The translations under genes and the position numbers were made by a program. A stretch of 64,000 nt of DNA from Sialis fuliginosa (lineage: Eukaryota > Arthropoda > Insecta > Megaloptera > Sialidae), in NCBI GenBank assembly GCA_961205875.1, contig OY540814.1:1860001-1924000 (forward strand), read 5' to 3'. Below are positions 44,418 to 56,540 of the stretch, piece by piece. The first letter of the stretch is position 1; every line of letters begins with the position of its first letter. The notes under the pieces are model-generated. The model was not told where the DNA came from and did no database searches. It saw only the letters and a list, made by a program, of their open reading frames with translations.

Positions 44418-45225
44418 AGATACTGGCACCAATATTGAAGAGCAAAGTTATAATGAACTCATGTTACTAATAAAACAAGTACCTCTTTATTAAACCAATT
44501 TAATTACCAAAGTCCGCAAATATAGTTTGTTTTTTACGTCATAGCCTTTTATTTTGTTTATGTTTTTTCTCCAGTAATGGGCTCCCAGTGATGGACACTT
44601 GCTAATAATTACAAAATGATAAGTACTACGACACAAAAGATATAAAATAAATAATCGTAAATTTTGAAACAAAGTAAAGCAGATTCTATGATAATAAATA
44701 TAATAATTAATAAATAGATAACACTACGAATTAGTTTAAATATCCACCATTTTGATACCCATTGGCTGACTCTCATTAAATTAAGCTGTTTTACAGTTAA
44801 GTGTCTATAAATAATGATTCAGTAATGGTAGTTGTCAAATATCAAATATTTCTAATTTAGTACATTTTTGTCCGGTATTATAAATGAGCTATCAAAATTT
44901 GCTAACTAGCAAGCACTTTCAAATGAGGTTTCTAACCTATCTGACAGTTCTCCTTTAGTTTCATGAAATGTTTGACAATTTTCGCGCACGCGTAGTTTGT
45001 AAATACCAATGGTATTAAAACAGTGGCGATATTATGAAAATTATTTTGTACGGTCAGAGTCGCCAACTGTGTTACAATACCTTGAAGAATCACCGCTTTA
45101 AATTTCATAGCTAATCCGTAGATACTATCACGGAATTAATACCCCATTTGAAAGTGCTTGCTAGCTAGCAAATTTGCTAGCTCCTTTATAATACCAGACA
45201 TTAATTAAACAAGTGTCCAACACTG
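44418..45225 (+). mobile_element. Family A copy 4, interrupted near the right end
   Basis: AGATACTGGCACCAATATTG after TA. Collinear with other copies to 44869, interrupted by the MITE at 44871-45199, then AATTAAACAAGTGTCC. The right TIR is not evident. Confidence 0.75.
44871..45199. mobile_element. 330-bp MITE (TCCGGTATTATAAATGAGCT)
   Basis: TIRs of more than 60 bp: TCCGGTATTATAAATGAGCT...CTAGCAAGCACTTTCAAATG and its complement at the right (reading CATTTGAAAGTGCTTGCTAG). No clean target duplication. Confidence 0.8.
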
Positions 45226-45981
45226 TTTAATTAAAATTATTTTACATCGCATGCCCATATCCATGTTCTCGACAATTTTTAACGATGTCTTGATTATTTT
45301 TAAAAACTTTTACTATCGGTTAAATTTTTATAAAGAGCTACATAACATAGTTTCTTCTCATTAATTTTCTTAATTGTTAACGTTCATAAATTATATAAAG
45401 TATATCTTTTGTCTATTTATTAGAAAAAACAATTCACAGTGTCACAGTAAAATTTTAATAACAATACCTACCACAAAGTTTATTTCCATGAATGTTTTTA
45501 CTTAATATAGTTTGGCGCCATTTAAGTTTATATAAATTTATGAACAAAGGATCAAATATAACACATACATAGTTTATTATTTCTCTAAAGTTGTTGGTAA
45601 CAGGAAGAGAGTATATACCTAGTTGTTGTCTAGAGTTTAGAATATAGTGTTGCTGAGTAGACAGACAACAATAAAGCTGTAACAATGAGATGATTTAAGC
45701 AACATTCGCATGCAGCAGGCATACAGACTACTGGATGTTAACGAGAAACGGGGATTTCATTCTTGAATAGACACATCAGTGTGCGAACAAACACACACAC
45801 AGACTGCGCATCGTTAAGATTAAATGACTTGTAAGCTGAGAACTGGCTTTCTCTGTTTGTAGAGAAAAAATATACTCTATAAATAGAATTTGGTGATGTG
45901 AGGAAAAGCTACAAATTAATGTTTCATTTTTTACCACCTAAACTATTGAAGATATAGTTTTATGATAAAAAATTTAATATA
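45226..45981. other. Single-copy-looking sequence, no gene
   Basis: No repeat match. The 45455-45685 minus frame has no recognisable feature. Moderately complex at 45690-45850. Confidence 0.4.
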
Positions 45982-46394
45982 CAGTGTATTCCAAGTTGAT
46001 TAATTTTAAGCCATAGGAAATTTAACATGGAGATAATTAGAAATGTTGTAGTAAGCTTTGGTCAAATTTAACGATGTGTGATTGGTGCATTTTGAAATGC
46101 TGCTACAAAATTTAATAAAATAGTCATTAGTATTTTGTTTTCAAATTTATATATGTCAAAAAATATTATTATAATTTTATCTAGAATGCTTACTTTAATT
46201 TCATTAATGTATTTTATTCTTTATAAAAGTTCAAAACAAAATACTGTTGATTAATTTAAAATTTATCAGTTAGTTTCGAGGCGGCATTTCAAATAGCACC
46301 AATGACAGGTAGTTAAATTTGACCAAAGGTTACTACAACATTTGTAATTGTCCCCATGTTAAATTTCCTGTCTTAATCAACTTGGAATACACTG
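45982..46394. mobile_element. 413-bp MITE (CAGTGTATTCCAAGTTGATT)
   Basis: TIR CAGTGTATTCCAAGTTGATT on both ends; similarity continues about 100 bp (GGAAATTTAACATGG, AATGTTGTAGTAA, GGTCAAATTTAAC). TA precedes the left end (45980-45981); the right flank is CA. A related tip occurs at 56543. Confidence 0.78.
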
Positions 46395-46419
46395 CATATA
46401 TCGACCCTAAAGAATTTCA

Positions 46420-47140
46420 GGAAAATATTATATAGTTTGAGAGGTACATGCCCGTTTCTCAGCAAAACCAAATGGAACGGTATAGCCAAAAGTAGATAAT
46501 TTTAAAGATCATAAAAAAGTAAGAAACTTTTGTAAAAAAACAATTTTTCATACATTCGAATTGTTTAGAAAATATGGTGACTTGTTTCCAAATTTTAGGG
46601 TTTTACTAAAAGTGCTCTAGTTTTGTTAAATGTTAATGAAATTTTATTAAAATATATTTGAATTAACAACTTTTGATAGGATAATTTTTAATTAAAAATT
46701 ATTATTTTTTTATTTTTTTGAAATAAAAAATATGGTCAAATTCTACTAATTGAGATGTACATTTTGACATGCCTTACGTCTTGGTATACAATTTTTTTGT
46801 TTTTTTGGTTTTTTAATTTTAAAGCCCCCTACAGGCACCATTTTTGATTTAGAAAAAAAAATAGAAAAAGGGTCAAATTCTGCTTGTTTGGTTATACATT
46901 TTAACGTGCCACATGCCTTGGTATAAAAAAAAATATTTTTTTACCTAGCTTTAGTTCCTTATTGCCCCCCCTGAAAAATTATTTATTCAATAAATTTGTA
47001 CATATTTTACTAGAGGGTGTCATTTTACATGTTCAGTAAAAATTTCAAGTTTCTAGCTTTTATAGTTTACGAGCTATTTAGCTTTGAGTGAAAAGGACGG
47101 ACGGACGATATTAATAGGGTTTCTTCGGAACCCTAAAAAG
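46420..47140 (+). repeat. Dispersed repeat I, copy 1
   Basis: 46810-47139 matches 62395-62690: CCCCTACAGGCACCATTTTT, TTTACTAGAGGGTGTCATTT, TTTGAGTGAAAAGGACGGAC, ending in the short hairpin AGGGTTTCTTCGGAACCCT. The tail type (GGACGGAC tract plus a GGGTTC...GGAACCC hairpin) is common in insect dispersed repeats. Repeat L ends in a related hairpin. Left boundary uncertain. Confidence 0.65.
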
Positions 47141-48785
47141 GTGTTATTTCTTATTGTTTCTTACCATTTCAATTTATCAATAAGTGAACTTTTTACGCAA
47201 AAAATAAATAAATAAAAATAGCAGTTAGTCTGGACTCGCCCTAATACTTTTTAACATGACTATACCTCCTCACGAATGCACGTTTATCATATACATAACA
47301 TAATTGTTTTGTATGTAGAGAGTTTATTTCTGTTAGTGCGTGATACATTTATGATTCTAATAGAGTAACCTAATAAACAGATCTTATTAATTTGCTTTCC
47401 TTCTATACATTTACATGTATATCATATACAATTAATCTTCTAATTAATCAAACTGTGTGCCTACGGAGTACAAATATCATGTTTACGTATTCTGTAAACG
47501 TTGGATCAAATTCTGTGACGTCGTAACAGCACCATCGTCTTTCTGTATTTACCATTCCAAATGGAATTCTCATTTCTCTAGTCCAACCATGCGGCCTGTG
47601 AGTATCTTTGGTGCGGCCCTTTTCTGAAGGGTTATAGTGGTCCCCAATATTTTTGACTTTAAATGGGGTTAAGGGGGTTAAAACAAAAATTCAAAAGTGA
47701 GGAAATGATAGCTTAGTGAAGGAATGATAACTTAGTGAGGGAATGACAAGCGAAAATGTAAATTTGGATAATAATACTTTAAAACAATTTCAACAATACA
47801 CTTCAACACTCACAGCCCTTTCGCCATATTTATTTTTTAATGTCAGTATTGCCACATTATAAAAACAATAACGCTGCGTTCAGATAGATTTAAAATTACG
47901 GTCTAATTTCACCGTTTCAGAAATTGTGATGGAATGATTCGTTTTTTTAGGACATACTTGTAAATTTATTTTCTGTTTTTTTCTGTTTTTGTTGTACATT
48001 TTTAAAAAGCGAATATTGTTATAAATGAATAAATAATAAGTTATTAAACACATTCTAGAAAACTTTTCGAAACAAATTAGAAATGTATTTAAATTTGGTG
48101 GTTGGGACACAGTGAGGGAATGATTTTTGAGGTATAAATTTTAATATATTTTCACAATTTATAATAACTGAAATAAAATTAATATACAATTTGGTACACC
48201 TAGTGATGTAGTTTCATAAGAGAATCTCCTTAACTTTAATTTTCGATCTCGTTTTATAGAAATCAGAAAGGATAACAATTTAGATTTTTTTTTAAATCTA
48301 TCGATTTACGACTTATTTTAAAAAATATATTCATACGATAATTCGATGAAAAATATTATATTTAATTCAATTTTGGAAACACGACCTCAAAGAGAAAACA
48401 TAGGCCGATGAAATAAAGCATTAAAATGCTCCATTTAATAACTAATACATTTTTTTAAATCAACGTAATGAAAAGTTTTACAAAATTGTTCCATAATACG
48501 GCACTCTATCTTATGCGAAACGCGAAGAAATTCTAGTCTATTAGATATTACGTATACTTTAAAACTAACGACGTACTAACTGATTGTATTATACATATGT
48601 ATATATGTAGTTTATAGTAACCTAAAAGCATGCTATTTTGTAAATGCATACACTTAGTAGTCATTTCATTGTTTATAAGAAAATGTCTTTACGAAAGATA
48701 ATTCATTTACTAATTAAATCAGTATGTGCATTATGTGCATACATTTTATAGTAAGTGTATACATTACTGTAGTAGTGTACCGAGT
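47141..48785. other. Long stretch without a supported gene
   Basis: Contains a three-unit minisatellite at 47698-47748 (AGTGAGGGAATGATAACTT-type, echoed at 48110) and otherwise AT-rich single-copy sequence. The 47880-48110 minus frame (Lys/Asn/Ile-rich) has no domain. Confidence 0.45.
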
Positions 48786-48789
48786 GGTG

Positions 48790-49640
48790 GGGAGGGGGTA
48801 AAGGGGGTAGCACTTTGCTAGTGACGGCAAATTAAAAAAAATTAATTATTGTTTAGGATTTAAAAAAAATATAGTTGAATTAAGTATTAGTTGTTGTAAT
48901 AAAAACCAAACAACACTTAAATTACCTACCTAACAAAAATGAATCAGAACAAAAAGTAAAAATAATTTTTGTTCTATTTAAATTTAAAAAATAATTATTG
49001 AAAACAAAATAACCAATTGACAATCAAAAGAATACCGGCCTGTGATCATTCCCTCTGCTCCACGGCTACACGGTATGCTCCCTTCTTACCGCACGCCGCG
49101 ACACGGGTTTTCATCGCGCGAATAATATGTTCCCGTATGTATATATCAAGATATTTTCTAAACTATACGACCAAATTGGATGCTGTAAAGGGCAAATTAT
49201 ATCTACATTTAGTACTTATGGAGATGAATTTATTCATTTCGATTAGGATTAATGTTTTGCAGGTCATAAGTCCACGTAAACAAAACTCAAATATTTTAAA
49301 TTTTCTTTGTAACATAAAAGCTTAAATATAAAAGTTAGACATATGGTGTCGCTGACTGTATTGTAGATCTTTTGATTCTACACAATTCTTTAATACATTA
49401 TTTTGTTCAATATTGAACGGTTTAGGCAGTGTATTGCAAAATAGCGCGCCGACGGCAAATTTTCTTCCGACTTGATTTACTATTATCGTCACTGCTTAGT
49501 TGTTATATTACTTAACGTAACAAAATATAGACTATTACCTGGTCAGAGAATGTACATATGAATTAAAAAATAAATAAGAGGTTCTCGGGCAGACAAACAG
49601 ACAGACAGACGTTGAGCTTTATATATATGTATTAAGGATG
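48790..49640 (-). mobile_element. Helitron-like element, minus strand
   Basis: 48835-48975 matches the complement of the Helitron subterminal block (AACAACACTTAAATTACCTA, ACAAAAAGTAAAAATAATTT). 49200-49640 matches the complement of 51906-52370, including ATATGGTGTCGCTGACTG, GCGCGCCGACGGCAAATTT and a GACAGACAGACGTTGAGCTT tip that reads as a 5' end starting near 49636. The 3' hairpin is degraded. The 49017-49325 frame lies inside and has no domain. Confidence 0.55.
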
Positions 49641-50351
49641 AACACAGTACTTATTGGGCATATTATTTTAAAAATATTTTATTTATATATTTATATTTTT
49701 GTGATAAAATGCTCATAATTTTTTAAAAATATAATTTACCAATACTTTTAATAGATTTTCAGATAATGTTTATATTGTAAAGATAAAACAATTATATTGA
49801 GATATTAATTATGTTCTTAAAAGCGATATCATATTTCCAGTATCTTTTATACTTAAAATGTCATATTAAATATTAAAGTTGATCCCGATGAATGTCGAGG
49901 TCTATATAGAATATAGAACATAGAACCACACGAATAACCTAGCGGTTTTTTGTTCGACACAACCGTTATGGCTTGATCTATAACCACAAGTGACCTAACA
50001 AAGAACCGAACAATGTCTCAGAATATAGTGCAGAAACGTGCTATCTACTTGTACAAGCACCCCACTTAATAAATCAATATAAGATTCGATGACTTTCAAA
50101 GTACATAATAAAAGGATAGATTTCAGTTAATTAAAACTTTAATTAACAACTTATGATAACTAATTATACATACTTTTATATTATGCAAACAATGTTAGCT
50201 GTTATAAATTAATATAGATTTTGTTTGATATTGATATTGCTTAATTAATTACTCTTATGGAATTTTGACTGTTTAGAAGGGTTTGGTGTAAATTTTTCGA
50301 AACACAATTTTTCGAATCACAATTCTTCGAAAAATTTAAGTTTTATTGTTC
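49641..50351. other. No gene; short TTCGAA-rich minisatellite
   Basis: 50296-50332 holds three 15-16-bp units of the type ATTTTTCGAAACACA. The rest is AT-rich with a moderately complex patch at 49890-50060. Confidence 0.4.
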
Positions 50352-50596
50352 AAATTTAATTTAATTATTTAATCAAAGTTCGCAAATATAGTTTGTTTTT
50401 TAAATTATAGCTTTTTATTTTGTTCGTGTTTTTTCTCCAGTAATAGATAAAGTAAAACCAGTAATGAGCACGCAGTGATGAACACTTGCTAATGATTACA
50501 AAATGATAAGTACTACGACACAAAAGATATAAAAGAAAGAATCGTCAAATTTGAAACAATGTAATAATTAATAAATAAATTATACTCTAAATAATT
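50352..50596 (+). mobile_element. Family A internal fragment
   Basis: AAAGTTCGCAAATATAGTTT, CAGTAATAGATAAAGTAAAA and AATCGTCAAATTTGAAACAA, in the same orientation as the other copies. Truncated at the hAT MITE. Confidence 0.75.
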
Positions 50597-50835
50597 CAGG
50601 GCTTCGAACCGGAACTGAACCGAAATAAAAATACCGATTTTTGCGGTTCAGTACATGTTAAAATACGCGCGTTAACATGATCTTATTTCCCACTTCAATT
50701 GTCGTTCGGACTATCATACAAGTACCATTAAATGTTCTAAATTATGGTAGAAAATTTTTTTTTAATAAAAATAATGTTTTTAATTAATCACTCGGAGCTG
50801 AACCGAAACGAAAACAATAACTGTTCAAAGCCCTG
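50597..50835. mobile_element. 239-bp hAT-type MITE
   Basis: CAGGGCTTCGAACCGGAAC and the complement of CAGGGCTTTGAACAG, with GAACCGAAA motifs near both ends. The flanking octamers (AAATAATT, ATAAATAT) are not a clear duplication. Confidence 0.7.
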
Positions 50836-51259
50836 ATAAATATACTCTCGTCTCGTTAGAATTCAAGTGGTATCATCTCGATTTCATTTCATCCGAATCA
50901 AAACCCATTTCCCCTCATATTACATAACGGTGTTACATTTATTTTACTTCTTTTAAACATTCTTAAATACACAGCGCCTCCACCAATTCATCTTCTAAAC
51001 TAATCTCAAGAAATTAACGTGGCTTTTGTATACTCCATATATTAAACCAGAGTACGTACATTTCTATATTATCATCTAGATGCATCTAATATAAGTGAAT
51101 AGACAATTAACTTGTGCAAACCTGGACAAATTTTAATTTAAATTTCTAATAACCTATGTTTACATTACCTCAATCTTCTTCTAGTCAAGGATTTATGAGT
51201 GCAAAGACAAAAAAAATCATGCACTTTTAATCTGCTATGAAACTTTTACTATTACAATG
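50836..51259. other. No recognised feature
   Basis: Single-copy-looking AT-rich sequence. Confidence 0.4.
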
Positions 51260-51261
51260 TA

Positions 51262-51644
51262 CAGTCACCTGCATTAATGGTCTTGCAGTTTGTATTCATT
51301 TTCGTTTATCACAAACTTAGTAGGCTCCTCCCATTTGATTATTATAATATTTAAATCATTTCTCCATGTATCAAACAAAGACAGATATTTTGGAATTCAT
51401 TTGCTAGATAAAGATCTACTCTTCGTTTATGGTACTCATATATATTTGTGCAATTAAATTATTATGTAATCTATTGAAAATTGTATACATAAATTTGTGG
51501 CAATGAATATTTGAATTCCGAATTTTACTATTTAAATATATTAAACTTGGTAGAAAAAGATAACCGATGATGTTTGTCTAAATTTGGAATCTGTTGTAAG
51601 CGATTCTAGCCTTTAGGGTGCCAGACGAGTTGTGCAGGCGACTG
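51262..51644 (+). mobile_element. Family J MITE, copy 1
   Basis: Left CAGTCACCTGCATTAATGGT and right TTGTGCAGGCGACTG tips are inverted, with TA at 51260-51261 and 51645-51646. Nearly identical in reverse to 53523-53913. Confidence 0.82.
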
Positions 51645-51865
51645 TACCTAGGAGCATATCACTGTAAATTTCTACGTGCATTATGTTATGCATTATTAAA
51701 AGATTTTTAAAGCGTTCGTTTAAATATGTTTTAAATTTTTATACTTTGTTCACAATGAATGGATATTTTTTAATTATAAATACTTACTAAAGAAGAAAAA
51801 AAACTATACATTACATTATACATACGATATAAATTTATTTAAATTAGAACAATAAAATATCTGTC

Positions 51866-51905
51866 AAGTGCTTCCTCGTGCTAAATTCACCAAAGGTAGT
51901 TAATC
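51866..51905 (-). repeat. Repeat G terminal fragment
   Basis: AGTGCTTCCTCGTGCTAAAT and CACCAAAGGTAGTTAA are the complement of the right end of repeat G at 9900-9930 and 21000-21040. Confidence 0.7.
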
Positions 51906-52400
51906 TTTAATATATGTAAAGCTTAACGTCTCTCTGGCTGTCTGTCCGTCAGTGCGCTTATCACTCGAGAACAACTTATCAGATTTACGTGGTTTCTTTT
52001 TTTAATTCATAGGTACATTCTCTGGCCAGGTTAAAGGTTATATTTTGTTACGTTAGGTAACATTAAGCAGTGACGATAATAGTAAATCAAGTCAGAAAAA
52101 AAATTGCCGTCGGCGCGCTATTTTGCAATACGCCGCCTAAACCGTTCAATATTGAACAAAATAATGTATTAAAGAATTGTGTAGAATTAAAAGATCTACA
52201 ATAAAGTCAGCGACACCATATGTCTAACTTTTATATTTAAGCCACAATGGTTGATTTTACGTTACAAAGAAAATTTAAAATATTTGGGTTTTGTTTACGT
52301 GGACTTATGACCTGCAAAACATTAATCCTTATCGAAATAAATTCTTTCATCGTCATAACTACTTATAGTAGAGGGAATACAGACATAAAAAGTGATGAAT
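51906..52400 (+). mobile_element. Helitron-like 5' part, plus strand
   Basis: Begins TCTTTAATATATGTAAAGCT and continues through an ACGTCTCTCTGGCTGTCTG tract, CACTCGAGAACAACTTATCA and GTTACGTTAGGTAACATTAA. Inverted counterpart of 49200-49640. No 3' end identified. Confidence 0.55.
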
Positions 52401-53148
52401 AGTGATGCATTCGGGAAGTTGGATTTTTTTTGATTTTCTCTTTATATGTTCGAAGATGAGTTGAAAATCAAAAATTTGAAAAAATCGGCCATGTGCGTTC
52501 CGAGAAAATTGTATAATTTTGCGTTTTTAATACATTTCGAGTGTATCGCTACACAGTTTTTGAAATATCACCGGTTCTATAGGTCGTAGGAAAATTAAAA
52601 AAATATTAAAATACTTATAAGTTAATAGACTATAGAACGGCATAGGTAGCGTTACTTTTCAAACGTATCAAAAAAAAATTTCGAAAAACTTTTTTTATCA
52701 CTAATAATTTAATAATTAACGTAAAAATGAAGAGATTATTACGAAAATAAGAGGAAATATGTATTTTTATGTTATAAATACATGATAAAATTTTCAAAAA
52801 TAAAATTGATTTTTACACCCACAATCGGCCATTTTTTTTTTAAATGGAAAAGCTCGTCATTTAATGAGAAAACGGCGTAGGATAAATTTTTTGTTTTTTT
52901 AATAGTAGACTTTTTTATGTACTTTCTTGTGAACATATGCCAAAATCTGTTAAATAAATTGAAATATCGTAAATGATGCATAAACCAATGCTCGTAATAT
53001 ATTTTGTATTATTTCTATTATTGCATATTTTTTGTTATTGCAAATTACTTTTTGTATTATGTGAGTGTAATTCTACATTTTTATTGTTTTATTACAAAAA
53101 ACGACAAATTTAATATTTTTATCAACCAATTTATAGCTCCTTTAGCGC
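52401..53148. other. AT-rich stretch, no gene supported
   Basis: The 69-residue minus frame at 52772-52981 is Phe/Lys/Asn-rich, as expected from composition. Nothing else recognised. Confidence 0.4.
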
Positions 53149-53150
53149 TA

Positions 53151-53332
53151 AATGCTCCTTTAATCTAAATTTTGTATATTACAAACGTGATTTAGATCAA
53201 TATTAAGGCTCTCAATGAAAAGTGTCCATAATATGCATTGTAAAAACATTGTGTGGAAAATTAAAAACCCACTTGATTAAATATATTATGCTTTGTTCTG
53301 TTAATAATATGACAGTTAGTTAAAGGAGCATT
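53151..53332. mobile_element. 182-bp MITE (AATGCTCCTTTAATCTAA)
   Basis: AATGCTCCTTTAATCTAA and the complement of AATGCTCCTTTAACTAA, with TA at 53149-53150 and 53333-53334. Confidence 0.72.
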
Positions 53333-53458
53333 TAGATAAACTTGATAATACTGGACGTTAGTCTATTATAAATATCACATCATTTATCAGTAAAGATCAT
53401 TCAATCTATAAATAGTTAGTCTATTGTATACAAATAGTAATAATGTTTTTTTTTGCAG

Positions 53459-53509
53459 GTATGTTAAAGTAATTTTTCATTATTTGCTACATTGTTCATA
53501 CCACAACAG
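53459..53509 (+). other. Candidate 51-nt exon with near-consensus splice sites
   Basis: Preceded by TTTTTTTTTGCAG and followed by GTAAGTGTA. The length is a multiple of three. Reading from the second base the segment is open (16 full codons starting Tyr-Val-Lys-Val); the other two frames have stops. It is not in any repeat recognised here. It could be a small in-frame cassette exon of a gene spanning the window, an untranslated exon, or chance. Confidence 0.4.
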
Positions 53510-53522
53510 GTAAGTGTATGTA

Positions 53523-53913
53523 CAGTCGCCTGCAGAACTCGTCTGGCACCCTAAAGGCTAGAATCGCTTACAACAGATTCCAAATTTTAAGACAAACATC
53601 ATCGGTTATCTTTTTCTATCAAGTTTAATATAATTAAATACTAAAATTCGGAATATCAAATATTTATTTCCACAAAATTTACGTATATAATTTTCAATAG
53701 ATTACATAATAATTTAATTGCACAAATATATATGAGTACCTATTATAAACGAAGAGTAGTTCTTTATCTAGCAAATGAATTTCAAAATATCTTTCTTTGT
53801 TTGATACATGGAGAAATGATTTAAATATTGTAATAATCAAATGGGAAGAGCCTACTAAGTTTGTGATAAACGAAAATGAATACAAACTGCAAGACCATTA
53901 ATGCAGGTGACTG
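53523..53913 (-). mobile_element. Family J MITE, copy 2
   Basis: CAGTCGCCTGCAGAACTCG left and ATTAATGCAGGTGACTG right, with TA at 53521-53522 and 53914-53915. It is the reverse complement of copy 1. The 53694-53885 minus frame is a read-through. Confidence 0.82.
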
Positions 53914-54489
53914 TACCTACTCATATTTTATATTGTAAAACAAATTGCTATCGAATAAAAGATTTGTGCGGGATGCTTTACCGTGCTTTAGCAATATATT
54001 ACGTGAAAACAAATTGTGCTTTTAGTAAATTATTTTTCTGTTAAATTGAATAAGAAAAAGATGGAAATTGCATCAAAAGGTTCAACTTCATAGAAAATAA
54101 ATTTACAATATTAAAGATTGATCAATATGATCAAGTCAGTCATATATAAAGGACAGTATTTCTATTACAGACATGTTACTTTTCAGGTATTTTTTTTTCA
54201 ACTTTCATGACCAAGAGTGCATTTATATTATTAAATTTTCTTAAAGAAAAATGCACTGAGTGTAATTTATAAAAGTTTTTGTACGTACGTTTCAAAGAAA
54301 CATACGTGTATATAATATTACCTTTAGAATTTTTTGTTATACTTATAAATTAAAACGTTTTTGTGAGCGCACTTACGGCGACTTTATAAAAATACGAACA
54401 GATTCGCCCCAGTTTCTCACGGGAGTAAATATTTCACCCCCTGTCACGTATTGAGGGTTGTAATTAGTTTCATTAAATCCAGCGATATT
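53914..54489. other. No recognised feature
   Basis: AT-rich sequence with a small perfect hairpin ACGTTTCAAAGAAACATACGT near 54288. No gene supported. Confidence 0.4.
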
Positions 54490-54715
54490 TACGATTTTTT
54501 CTTACCTGATTTATTTTTTATCGTCGCTGCTTATTCCTTATGTTACCTAACGTAAAAAAATATATACTGAAATCGGGGCAAAGAACATTTATATTAATTT
54601 TTAAAAATACACGTAAATCAGATAAGTGGTTCTCGAGTTATAAGCGCACAAACGGACAGCCAGACAGACAGATAGAGAGACGTTGAACTTTATAATATAA
54701 ATGCATTAAAGTTTC
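54490..54715 (-). mobile_element. Helitron-like 5' fragment
   Basis: Complement of the 51906 start region: CGTCGCTGCTTATTCCTTAT, GTTACCTAACGTAA, GGTTCTCGAGTTATAAGCGC and a GACAGCCAGACAGACAGAT tract, ending GACGTTGAACTTTATA. Other parts absent. Confidence 0.55.
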
Positions 54716-54949
54716 TAAATCTGATAGCATAAAAGTTCATAACGATATGTGTCATGTATACCTGTTGAAAAATGTGTTATTTTTTATTAAAAAAATATGT
54801 GAAGATGCAATATGTACCTACATATAGATGGTGTAGTTATAACGTCTATGTTCTGGCGCAGTAATTTTATTCAGGTTAATGAACCCTCATTCAAACCAAA
54901 AAATATATAACTATAACTACAGTAGCACCTCGTAATAACGGCGCTCTTA

Positions 54950-55440
54950 AATTTTCGTCTTTTTATTTTTACCTCCATGTTCTGAAAGAAATGGAAGTAT
55001 TGTAATACCATCGAAAAATCGTTTTCCGAGATAATGACAGTTTCTGATTGTATTAACTTCAAAACTTAAAGAAAAGTTAATTTCCGCATGGCGGCTGTGC
55101 GTGTGTCTGTCGTCTGTGCGGATGTAGAATTTTCTTTCGTTCACGATACTACTGTAAAAATGCACCGATCTGAATTATTTTTGGGGAAAATGTTTGTCTC
55201 AGTGAGTACTCCAGACCTATTGATTTTGGTGCTAATCGGTTAAGAGGTTTTGGAAATATTGGAAATTTTGTAACTTTTTTCGTCTAAAAAGTGAACATTG
55301 CGAGTATTATCTTACTAATTTTGATAAGATTAGGTACATTTGCAGTTCAATTGAAGGGGTGAAAAACACCCTCAAAATTTTTGAATTTTAAATACTAATC
55401 AATTAGTCATTAATTCATGTTGCTTTAGAAAGAAATGCAA
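54950..55440 (+). repeat. Dispersed repeat H, plus-strand copy
   Basis: Complement of 25730-26005 up to about 55230, then CAATTGAAGGGGTGAAAAAC and ACCCTCAAAATTTTTGAATT as in the 33.5-kb relative. The frames 54871-55062 and 54947-55165 are read-through. Confidence 0.7.
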
Positions 55441-55669
55441 CTAAATTCAAATTGTCAAATTAGTTGTTCTACGAATGTGTATTATGTTTTTGACATTAGG
55501 ACATTACAAAACTAATATTTATATACAAATGGCAATAACTGTTCTAACCGTCGCGTTGTAAGTATATACATATATGTATTAGTTTTTTAATTATTACGAA
55601 ATTTATATTCATAGTAGTAGGTTGTATAAATAAAATATTAAAAAAAAAATTATATTTAAAAATTACTTA
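55441..55669. other. No recognised feature
   Basis: AT-rich spacer between repeats H and F. Confidence 0.4.
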
Positions 55670-56030
55670 AAAAGATACATGTGTCGTTCTTGAGATATCT
55701 TGAAAAAAGAAATATTTTGGGGTGTCACCCCTCCCCCTTACACACAATTTTGAAATGGGACCGTTCTCAAACCAGACCCAACCATCCAACCAAATTTCAA
55801 TAATATCGGTTCAGTGGTTCATGAGTTATGCATGTGACAAGGATTCAGGGGACAGACGGACACACGAACGGACAGACAGACAGACACGGAACGAAAAGTG
55901 TTTGTCTTAACGTGAAATGGAAAGATCAATTTAAAATTTCGAAATCGGAGAACATTATTATTGTCTCAATCTGAAACGATCACAAAGCTTCTCGTATCTT
56001 CGATATTGCGAGGAGGCAAAATGAGAAACT
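55670..56030 (+). repeat. Dispersed repeat F, copy 4
   Basis: Collinear with copy 2: TGAGATATCTTGAAAAAAGA, GACCCAACCATCCAACCAAA, a GACAGACAGACAGACACGG tract, ending at the hairpin boundary ATATTGCGAGGAGGC. The 55722-55910 frame is a read-through. Confidence 0.78.
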
Positions 56031-56540
56031 AAAAAAAAAGAGCCCTGGCTAAAACATCGAGAACGACTCGTGTAAGCTATATTATAGGATTACAATATGA
56101 CTTAAGTATGTTACACATGGGACATACTATTAACCAAAATAATAATTACACTGAACGAACGTAGAATAGCTGAATCACACTACAACATGGCCCGCGGGCC
56201 GCACATAATGCAGCAATATCCCGCAAACTGATCATCTACTATCGGCAGCGTTAATCTCGAACAAGTGCCGTCGTGTAACACGTATACCACCAAACATGAT
56301 CTCCGTTGTAATAATATGGACAAGGACCGGTTCACGCTATACTTCGTGCCAATTCTCTCGTGTGTTTTATAGATAACACTCGGCCCGAATGTGTGTATGT
56401 GTGTGTGTGTGTGTGTGTGTGAATGCTGGTGTGTGATATTGAGGTAAAATTTATTTTGTTGTATTTTCTTTCTTTTACGGTCAAACTATTGTTACTGTTG
56501 GTAGTGGATTTCTTTATTAAAATATCAATATCTCTATACA
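56031..56540. other. GC-richer single-copy patch and (GT)n microsatellite
   Basis: 56150-56390 is unusually GC-rich for the window (ATGGCCCGCGGGCCGCAC, GTGCCGTCGTGTAAC, AAGGACCGGTTCACG) and not repeated here. 56391-56421 is a GT run with one interruption. No gene could be assigned. Confidence 0.5.
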
